DNA from: Oscillospiraceae bacterium
Lineage (GTDB): Bacteria; Bacillota; Clostridia; Oscillospirales; Oscillospiraceae
Assembly: GCA_017409645.1 (NCBI GenBank)
Contig: JAFQSI010000063.1
Location: 1-6,804, forward strand
Length of the DNA: 6,804 nucleotides
Reading direction: 5' to 3'
The notes beneath the pieces are model-generated. The model was not told where the DNA came from, made no database searches, and saw only the letters and a list, made by a program, of their open reading frames with translations. This document shows positions 1 through 6,804 of this stretch, one piece after another. Made by a program: the position numbers and the translations under genes. Numbering within the stretch: the stretch's first letter is position 1; each line of letters opens with the position of its first letter.

Positions 1-555
1 GAGGTGGCCTCCACCTGCAACGAGGCCCTGCTGATGGAGTACCTCCTGAACAAGACCACCGACAAGCGCGAGCGGGCCTTCCTCATCAACCACTTCCTGG
101 AGCAGTTCAAGGGCACTCTGTACCGCCAGACCATGTTCGCCGAGTTCGAGCTGAAGATGGGCGAAATGGTCCAGAAGGGCATCCCCCTGACCGCTGCCAA
201 GCTCTGCGAGGAGTATAAGAAGCTCAACGAGCTGTACTTCGGACCCGACATGGTGGTCGACGACGAGATCGCCATGGAGTGGGCCCGGATCCCCCACTTC
301 TACTATAATTATTATGTCTTCCAGTACGCCACCGGCTACTCCGCCGCCATCGCCCTGAGCCAGAAGATTCTCAAGGAGGGCCAGCCCGCCGTGGAGAAGT
401 ACCTGGAGTTCCTCTCCGGCGGCCGCAGCAAGCCCCCCGTGGAGCTGCTGAAGGGCGCGGGCGTGGATATGTCCTCTCCCGAGCCCGTCAACGAGGCCCT
501 GGCCCTGTTCGGACGGCTGCTGGATGAAATGGAAGAGCTGGTGGAGGAGCTGTGA
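1..555 (+). CDS. pepF: Oligoendopeptidase F (M3 family zinc metallopeptidase), C-terminal part
   Basis: This is the last 184 codons of a cytosolic zinc endopeptidase that cleaves short peptides; the gene begins upstream of the window, and the family is usually about 600 aa. Seen in the sequence: the fragment opens with EVASTCNEALL, matching the EVAST segment that follows the HExGH zinc motif in M3B enzymes. The first codon (Glu) is probably the third zinc ligand, by family alignment from memory. AFLINHFLEQFKGTLYRQTMF follows. The strongly conserved aromatic block IPHFYYNYYVFQYATGYSAA (about 286-345) lines the substrate channel in this family. The tail, EKYLEFLSGG then PVELLKGAGVDM, is the usual PepF ending before a short acidic helix. 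The HExGH motif itself lies outside the window, so activity cannot be judged here. The TGA stop shares a base with the ATG of the next gene, so the two are probably translationally coupled. Confidence 0.93.
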   Translation, partial: EVASTCNEALLMEYLLNKTTDKRERAFLINHFLEQFKGTLYRQTMFAEFELKMGEMVQKGIPLTAAKLCEEYKKLNELYFGPDMVVDDEIAMEWARIPHFYYNYYVFQYATGYSAAIALSQKILKEGQPAVEKYLEFLSGGRSKPPVELLKGAGVDMSSPEPVNEALALFGRLLDEMEELVEEL

Positions 556-824
556 TGGAGAAGGAAATTTTTCTTCCCACCCTGCACTGGTTTGCCATGA
601 CCAACACCTTCTCCGGCTCCTGCGGCGACTTCCGCTTTATGGCGAAGCCCAACGTCATCATGGCCACGCCGAAAGAGGTGGACTTCGAACAATCTTCCAT
701 CACCTGCGAATTCTGGCACGGGAAGCTGTGCTATGAGCTGAGCGAGATGGAGGGGAAGCAGGAGTTTCCCATGAGCGAAGAGGGAAGGGAAGCCATGCTG
801 AACTGGCTGCTTGAGAATATCTGA
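555..824 (+). CDS. Small protein of unknown function downstream of pepF (89 aa)
   Basis: I do not recognise a family. The ATG at 555 overlaps the pepF stop (TGATG) and is preceded by GGAGG at 543-547 with a 7-base gap, an ideal ribosome binding site. An in-frame GTG one codon earlier lies too close to that site, so the ATG is preferred. The 89-aa product has no signal peptide or membrane segment and is probably cytosolic. It is mildly acidic, with a patterned sequence including NTFSGSCGDFRF near residues 17-28, a CEFWHGKLCYEL stretch near 51-62 that could be a beta hairpin, and a C-terminal helix ending in NWLLENI. It has three cysteines (C23, C51, C59). It ends just before a strong hairpin, which marks it as the last gene of the pepF unit. 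Good initiation signals and gene-like codon use support a real gene; function cannot be assigned. Confidence 0.8.
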   Translation: MEKEIFLPTLHWFAMTNTFSGSCGDFRFMAKPNVIMATPKEVDFEQSSITCEFWHGKLCYELSEMEGKQEFPMSEEGREAMLNWLLENI

Positions 825-828
825 ACAA

Positions 829-860
829 AAAATGACCACCCAGGCCTGGGTGGTCATTTT
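829..860. terminator. Symmetric, possibly bidirectional Rho-independent terminator after the pepF unit
   Basis: Two perfectly complementary 16-base arms (829-844 and 845-860) begin AAAATGACC and end GGTCATTTT. In RNA the central GGCC would form the loop. The hairpin starts 5 bases after the stop of the small gene. The U-run is four bases on the + strand and six on the - strand (826-831 read in reverse), so it could stop transcription from either side. Confidence 0.85.
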
Positions 861-873
861 ACCGGACTGGGAC

Positions 874-901
874 TGTAGGGCGGGGTCATGACCCCGCCGA
901 C
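874..901 (+). repeat. GC-rich REP-like palindrome, copy 1
   Basis: A perfect 20-base palindrome (879-898, centre TCATGA) is preceded by TGTAG and followed by GAC. A related copy lies at 1125-1152 in the opposite orientation. The two match at 24 of 28 positions, including both non-palindromic flanks, so they belong to one oriented repeat family. There is no U-run, so it is unlikely to be a terminator. Confidence 0.75.
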
Positions 902-953
902 GCAGTTGGAAAAGCTGTTGGTATCATCAGAAGAACATGCGAACGACTACAAC

Positions 954-1072
954 CGTCATTGCGAGGCCGCAGGCCGTGGCAATCCGTATCCCCTGTGGTG
1001 CGAAGCACCACCCGGCCCCTCTGGGGCCGGGAGAGAACGGATTGCCACGTCGCTTCGCTCCACGCAATGACG
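954..1072. repeat. MITE-like element with CGTCATTGCG inverted ends
   Basis: This 119-base element is bounded by inverted CGTCATTGCG (954-963) and CGCAATGACG (1063-1072). A second, inner inverted pair of 13 bases, CGTGGCAATCCGT (975-987) and its complement (1037-1049), lies inside. The middle holds two back-to-back hairpins: GTGGTGC-GAA-GCACCAC (995-1011) and CCCGGCCCC-TCT-GGGGCCGGG (1011-1031). The whole can fold into one branched cruciform. From memory, similar CGTCATTGCGAGG-ended repeats occur in many bacterial genomes as non-coding dispersed elements. It has no transposase, and I see no clear target-site duplication. Open frames crossing it are not convincing genes. Confidence 0.8.
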
Positions 1073-1124
1073 AGGCAGAGGGAAGCTGGTACTTCTGTAT
1101 CAAGCTGGGCGGTGATCAGAGGTG

Positions 1125-1152
1125 GTCGGCGAGGGCATGCCCTCGCCCTACA
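1125..1152 (-). repeat. GC-rich REP-like palindrome, copy 2, inverted relative to copy 1
   Basis: The perfect 20-base palindrome at 1128-1147 (centre GCATGC) is flanked by GTC on the left and CTACA on the right, so on the - strand it reads TGTAG, palindrome, GAC like the copy at 874-901. The four differences fall as two symmetric pairs, so both copies stay fully self-complementary. It ends 17 bases upstream of the alaS -35 box. Confidence 0.75.
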
Positions 1153-1169
1153 AAAACGCTAAAAAGTAG

Positions 1170-1197
1170 TTGACAATTCAAAAATTCATGTTAAAAT
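1170..1197 (+). promoter_or_regulatory. Sigma-A-type promoter for the T-box leader and alaS
   Basis: The -35 box is a perfect TTGACA (1170-1175). After 16 bases comes TAAAAT (1192-1197), preceded by TG at 1189-1190, giving an extended -10. A-rich sequence at 1152-1165 could act as an UP element. Transcription should start near 1204-1206, just before a small perfect hairpin (TATTGC-AAC-GCAATA, 1206-1220) and the T-box Stem I. Confidence 0.82.
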
Positions 1198-1371
1198 ATT
1201 CAAGATATTGCAACGCAATACGAAAAAGAAGCAGCCGAAGACACCAGGAGCGAAGAGGGGACAGTGGGAGCCCTCCGGTGGGATACGCTGCGGGCCACTT
1301 TCGTGCGGCCTGAGAGATCAGGACGGGCGCTCCCGATACAGGGCAAACAAGATGCTGTCACTTCAGCGAAG

Positions 1372-1402
1372 CAGGGTGGTACCGTGCCGAAAGGCGCCCC
1401 TG
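1372..1402 (+). promoter_or_regulatory. T-box antiterminator
   Basis: CAGGG (1372-1376) pairs with CCCTG (1398-1402). The 7-base bulge TGGTACC (1377-1383) follows, then GTGCC (1384-1388) pairs with GGCGC (1393-1397) around a GAAA tetraloop (1389-1392). This is the canonical antiterminator layout. The usual C of the CCGCG end is U1385 here, which still pairs as a G-U wobble with G1396. Bases 1391-1399 are also the 5' arm of the terminator. Confidence 0.88.
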
Positions 1403-1424
1403 TGCGTGAAGGGCAGCCTTTTTT
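1391..1424 (+). terminator. T-box regulated Rho-independent terminator
   Basis: AAGGCGCCC (1391-1399) pairs with GGGCAGCCTT (1411-1420, one bulged A) across an 11-base loop, and the U-run extends through 1424. It overlaps the 3' half of the antiterminator, so the two folds exclude each other. It lies 105 bases before the alaS start. Confidence 0.9.
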
Positions 1425-1431
1425 AATGGAT

Positions 1432-1504
1432 AATTGATAATTGAGAATTGAGAATGATGGCCGATGAAAGACAATTCTCAATTCTCCATTCTCAATTATC
1501 AATT
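1432..1504. repeat. AT-rich inverted repeat between the T-box terminator and alaS
   Basis: Two 24-base arms (1432-1455 and 1481-1504) are complementary at all but one position. They are built from AATTGATAATTGAGAAT-type units, and CAATTCTCA (1472-1480) adds a further partial unit in the loop. It resembles dispersed AATTGAGAAT repeats of gut Firmicutes (from memory). Transcribed into the alaS mRNA, it would form a long hairpin ending 11 bases before the ribosome binding site. In-frame TTG 1448 and ATG 1454 and 1457 inside it are not believable alaS starts. Confidence 0.82.
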
Positions 1505-1528
1505 CAAGAAATTGTGGAGGTTTCAACT

Positions 1529-4174
<2,646 letters not shown>

Positions 4175-4190
4175 AAATCACGTTTTTTCT

Positions 4191-4222
4191 GGGCGCTGCC
4201 TGTTGTGGGCAGCGCCCATTTT
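4191..4222 (+). terminator. Terminator-like hairpin between alaS and comEC
   Basis: GGGCGCTGCC (4191-4200) and GGCAGCGCCC (4208-4217) form a perfect 10-bp stem with a 7-base loop, followed by ATTTT (4218-4222). It starts 17 bases after the alaS stop and ends 19 bases before the comEC start. The U-run is short, so it may be leaky. I see no convincing promoter between it and comEC, so read-through is the likely source of comEC-holA transcript. Confidence 0.75.
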
Positions 4223-4241
4223 CCAAAGAGAGGGACAGCCA

Positions 4242-6479
4242 ATGCGCAAGCTCATGTGGTTCACAATCGGATATGCCATCGCCTGCGCCTATGGGACCTG
4301 GGCGGCCCGGGGCAGCGGTCTGCTGCTGGCCGGTGCGGTGTGCCTGATGCTGTCGGCAGCGCTCTGGCGGTTCCGGGAGCATCCTGCCGTGAAGCGGGGG
4401 ATGGTGCTGGCGCTGGGCGGTGCCTTTGGCTGTCTGGCCTTTTTTGGCTATGCGGTTTTCGTTCTGGGACCCGCTGCCGCCATGGACGGCGTGGAAGCGG
4501 AGGTTTCCATCCGGGTGACGGACTACAGCTGGCAGACCGACTATGGCGTCGCCGCCGACGGGGAGCTGGAGCTTTCCGACCGGCGGTACAAGGTACGCTT
4601 CTATGTGAACGAGGACCAAAATCTGGAGCCCGGCGACCTGGTCCGGATGAAGGCCGAGCTGCGGCTGACCGACGAGGGCGGCAGCCGGGAGCCCACCTAC
4701 CACCGGACCAGTGGGATCCTGCTGCTGGCCTATCCCAGAGGGGAGCCGGAGCTGACGGCAGGGGAGCCCGACTGGCGGGACCTGCCCGCCCGGTGGGCCC
4801 GGCGGCTGAAGGGGATTCTGGACGATGCCTTTCCTGCGGACAGCGCGCCCTTTGCCAAAGCGCTGCTGCTGGGCGATAAAAGCGACATTTCCTGGGACCA
4901 GAGCAGAGCCTTTTCCCGGAGCGGCATCAGCCATATCGTGGCGGTGTCGGGACTCCATGTGGGGATTTTGTTTGCCCTTGTGGGTGTGGTCACGGGAAAG
5001 CGGCGGTTTTGGATGGTTCTGGCCGGGATCCCGAGCCTGCTGCTCTTTGCGGCCATGGCGGGCTTTACCGCGTCCGTGACCAGGGCGGTGATCATGCAGC
5101 TGCTGTTCCTGCTGGCGCTGGCGCTGAACCGGGAGTATGACCCGCCCACGGCCCTGAGCTTTGCGGTGCTGCTGATGCTGCTGCACTGCCCGCTGACCAT
5201 CGCGGGCATCGGATTTCAGCTCAGCGTCGCCAGCGTGGCGGGTATTTTTCTGTTCTATGAAAAGCTGGACGGCTGGCTGAAAAACTGGCTGCCCGGCAAG
5301 GGAAAGACCCTCCGGGGCCGTTTGGAGCGGTTTTTCACAGCCTCTGTCTCCGTGACCCTCAGCGCTACGGTGATGACGGTGCCCTTGACGGCCATCCATT
5401 TCGGGCTGGTCAGTCTGGTGGGCGTGGTGACGAATCTGCTGGTGCTGCCGCTGGTGAGCTGCATTTTCTACGGGATCATGGCGGTGTGCGCCCTGGGGTG
5501 TGTCCACATGGGGGCCGCCGGTGCTGCGGCATGGGTGATCGCGTGGCCCATCCGCTATGTGCTGGCGGTGGCCCGGACGCTGGGGGAGCTGCCCCTGGCG
5601 GCGGTGTATACGGTCAGTCCCTATGTGGTCCTCTGGCTGGTGTTCCTCTACGGTCTGATCGGCTGGCTGCTGGCGACGAAGCGGAAGCGGCCCGGACTGG
5701 CGGTATGCCTTGGGGCGCTGGGCCTGTGCGTCAGCCTGATGCTGAGCTTTCTGGAGCCGCTGGCCTGCGATTACCGGGTGACGGTGCTGGATGTGGGCCA
5801 GGGGCAGTGCATCCTCCTGCAAAGTGCGGGCAATACCTTTATGGTGGACTGCGGCGGCAGAAGGGGAGAGGAGGCGGCGGACATCGCCGCGGAGCAGCTG
5901 CTGAGTCAGGGCATCACCCGGATCGACGGGCTGATCCTGACCCACTACGACCGGGACCACGCCGGGGGCGTGCAGTTCCTGGCGGAGCAGATCACCATCG
6001 AGCGGGTCTACCTGCCCCGGACCGAGGATACCGACGGCTGCCTGCAGTCGGTGCTGAACAGCTGCGCCGAACAGATCGACATCGATACGGACATGACGAT
6101 CTCCTTCGGCGATGCAAAAAATCAGATCTTCCCGCCGAAAGACGCCGGTTCCGGCAACGATTCCTGCGCTGCGGTATTGTTTCAGCGAGGAAAATGTGAT
6201 ACACTGATAACCGGTGACATGTCCGCCGCGGCGGAGCGGCAGCTGCTCAGCGATTACGACCTGCCGGATCTGGAGGTGCTGATCGTGGGGCACCACGGGT
6301 CCAAATATTCGACCTGCGAAGAGCTTCTGGAAGCCACGGCCCCGGATGCGGCCATCATTTCCGTGGGCGCGGAGAACGGCTACGGCCATCCGACAGCCGA
6401 GGTGCTTCAGCGGCTGGAACAGGCGGGCTGCGCCGTTTACCGGACGGATCTGCACGGGACCATTACCTACAGGGGGTGA
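4242..6479 (+). CDS. comEC: ComEC/Rec2-family DNA-uptake channel protein
   Basis: An integral membrane protein thought to form the channel that passes single-stranded DNA into the cytoplasm during natural transformation. The 745 aa match the full three-part family. First come three N-terminal hydrophobic segments (about 5-18, 24-42, 53-76) and an extracytoplasmic OB-like DUF4131 region (about 80-165). The Competence domain (about 203-475) follows, with the signature HIVAVSGLHVG (231-241) and multiple membrane helices. Last is a metallo-beta-lactamase-like domain (about 510-745). The latter shows VLDVGQGQ (515-522), DCGG (536-539), the metal motif THYDRDHAGG (H568, D570, D572, H573), TGDM (657-660), VGHHGS (682-687) and GHP (715-717), consistent with an intact nuclease-type site. 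Start: ATG 4242 with AGAGGGA about 6 bases upstream; the upstream in-frame TTG at 4203 lies inside the hairpin. comEC is often kept in gut Clostridia, so its presence alone does not prove competence. holA follows after 5 bases. Confidence 0.96.
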   Translation: MRKLMWFTIGYAIACAYGTWAARGSGLLLAGAVCLMLSAALWRFREHPAVKRGMVLALGGAFGCLAFFGYAVFVLGPAAAMDGVEAEVSIRVTDYSWQTDYGVAADGELELSDRRYKVRFYVNEDQNLEPGDLVRMKAELRLTDEGGSREPTYHRTSGILLLAYPRGEPELTAGEPDWRDLPARWARRLKGILDDAFPADSAPFAKALLLGDKSDISWDQSRAFSRSGISHIVAVSGLHVGILFALVGVVTGKRRFWMVLAGIPSLLLFAAMAGFTASVTRAVIMQLLFLLALALNREYDPPTALSFAVLLMLLHCPLTIAGIGFQLSVASVAGIFLFYEKLDGWLKNWLPGKGKTLRGRLERFFTASVSVTLSATVMTVPLTAIHFGLVSLVGVVTNLLVLPLVSCIFYGIMAVCALGCVHMGAAGAAAWVIAWPIRYVLAVARTLGELPLAAVYTVSPYVVLWLVFLYGLIGWLLATKRKRPGLAVCLGALGLCVSLMLSFLEPLACDYRVTVLDVGQGQCILLQSAGNTFMVDCGGRRGEEAADIAAEQLLSQGITRIDGLILTHYDRDHAGGVQFLAEQITIERVYLPRTEDTDGCLQSVLNSCAEQIDIDTDMTISFGDAKNQIFPPKDAGSGNDSCAAVLFQRGKCDTLITGDMSAAAERQLLSDYDLPDLEVLIVGHHGSKYSTCEELLEATAPDAAIISVGAENGYGHPTAEVLQRLEQAGCAVYRTDLHGTITYRG

Positions 6480-6484
6480 AAGCC

Positions 6485-6804
6485 ATGGCAAAACCGAATA
6501 ACGCACCGGACGAATTCTCTCGGCTCAAGGCCGCTATCAAGGCGGGAAAGCCGGAGCGGCTGTATTTCTTCCACGGCGAGGAGGTCTTCCTGCTGCATCA
6601 TTATCTCAACGAGATGCGCAAAAAGACCATCGACGAGCTGACCCAGGATTTCAACAGCCACCGCTTCACCCAGGAGACGTTCACCGTCCAGGACTTCTGT
6701 GACGCCGTGGAGGCCCTGCCCATGATGGCGGAGCATACCTTCGTCCAGGTGGACGAGATCGACATTTTTAAATTGAACGAAAGCGAGCGGGAGAAGATGA
6801 TCGA
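6485..6804 (+). CDS. holA: DNA polymerase III subunit delta, N-terminal part
   Basis: The first 106 codons of the clamp-loader delta subunit, which opens the beta sliding clamp during replication; the full protein is usually about 340 aa, so the gene runs off the window. Seen in the sequence: LYFFHGEE (26-33) at the start of the AAA+-like domain I, then a helix carrying FLLHHYLNEM, DFNSHRF (55-61), and the conserved stretch EALPMMAEHTFVQVDE (76-91), followed by IFKLNESEREKM. These match HolA proteins of Firmicutes. The ATG is 5 bases after the comEC stop. Its ribosome binding site, AGGGGGTGA (6471-6479), overlaps the comEC stop codon, which suggests translational coupling. rpsT often follows in Clostridia (family knowledge, not visible here). 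Confidence 0.93.
   Translation, partial: MAKPNNAPDEFSRLKAAIKAGKPERLYFFHGEEVFLLHHYLNEMRKKTIDELTQDFNSHRFTQETFTVQDFCDAVEALPMMAEHTFVQVDEIDIFKLNESEREKMI

Larger units (their letters stand above)
1205..1424 (+). ncRNA. T-box leader (tRNA-Ala-sensing) controlling alaS
   Basis: This cis-acting leader binds uncharged tRNA and switches between antitermination and termination. The T-box core AGGGTGGTACCGTG lies at 1373-1386. My hand fold of Stem I has a base helix ACGAAA (1220-1225) with TTTCGT (1299-1304), then GCAGC (1231-1235) with GCTGC (1287-1291). The distal arm is CACC (1242-1245) with GGTG (1277-1280), an AG-type bulge AGGAGCGAA (1246-1254), GAGGG (1255-1259) with CCCTC (1271-1275), and a terminal loop at 1260-1270. 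In this fold the 3' side of the specifier loop carries GCC (1294-1296), an alanine codon, followed by A1297. Small hairpins follow at 1309-1322, 1324-1335 and 1354-1367. The bulge residues UGGU can pair with the ACCA end of tRNA-Ala (discriminator A73). The T-box identity is near certain; the exact specifier is an inference, with GCT (1287-1289) and GCG (1305-1307) as alternatives. Confidence 0.92.

Noticed and set aside
874..1152. A CRISPR array
   Set aside because: There are only two related repeats, in opposite orientation, with no regular series of repeats and spacers.
888..1173. Three overlapping + strand open frames in the pepF-alaS gap
   Set aside because: They run through the palindromes and the MITE-like element, lack ribosome binding sites, and their translations only reflect the repeat sequences.
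1208..1526. Open frames on both strands across the T-box leader
   Set aside because: The region is explained by T-box RNA structure and the AT-rich repeat. Neither frame has initiation signals.
1448..1528. An N-terminal extension of alaS from TTG 1448 or ATG 1454/1457
   Set aside because: The extra 27 codons translate the AT-rich inverted repeat, have no ribosome binding site, and match nothing at the AlaRS N-terminus. ATG 1529 has GGAGG at ideal spacing.
4203..4241. A comEC start at TTG 4203
   Set aside because: It lies inside the terminator hairpin without a ribosome binding site, and ATG 4242 gives a normal hydrophobic N-terminus with AGAGGGA upstream.

Overview
The window is an ordinary core-genome stretch from a GC-rich member of the Clostridia, probably Oscillospiraceae or a close relative. 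This is inferred from the high GC of the genes, a Clostridia-style alanyl-tRNA synthetase with a cysteine-rich insert, a T-box-controlled synthetase gene, the comEC-holA order, and GC-rich palindromic intergenic repeats. All real genes are on the + strand.

Layout. Positions 1-555 hold the C-terminal end of an M3-family oligoendopeptidase F. It overlaps by one base an 89-codon gene of unknown function (555-824). A perfectly symmetric hairpin at 829-860 closes that unit. About 700 bases without a protein gene follow (825-1528), densely filled with structured DNA and RNA. In order these are: a GC-rich palindrome (874-901); a MITE-like element with CGTCATTGCG ends (954-1072); a second copy of the palindrome in inverted orientation (1125-1152); a strong sigma-A-type promoter (1170-1197); a complete alanine T-box leader (about 1205-1424); and an AT-rich inverted repeat (1432-1504) between the T-box terminator and the alaS ribosome binding site. 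alaS (1529-4174, 881 aa) is complete and ends at a terminator-like hairpin (4191-4222). comEC (4242-6479, 745 aa) and the first 106 codons of holA (6485 to the window edge) follow, apparently co-transcribed.

How it works together. The T-box leader should sense uncharged tRNA-Ala and let transcription continue into alaS when alanine charging falls. Its antiterminator folds base by base (1372-1402) and shares bases with the terminator stem (1391-1419), so the two are mutually exclusive. comEC encodes a DNA-uptake channel protein with a C-terminal metallo-beta-lactamase-like domain, and holA encodes the delta subunit of the DNA polymerase III clamp loader; this pairing is common in Firmicutes.

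I found no evidence of a new protein system. The most unusual content is the intergenic region. Three unrelated palindromic repeat families sit within about 630 bases, and the two copies of one palindrome differ only at positions that change in complementary pairs.
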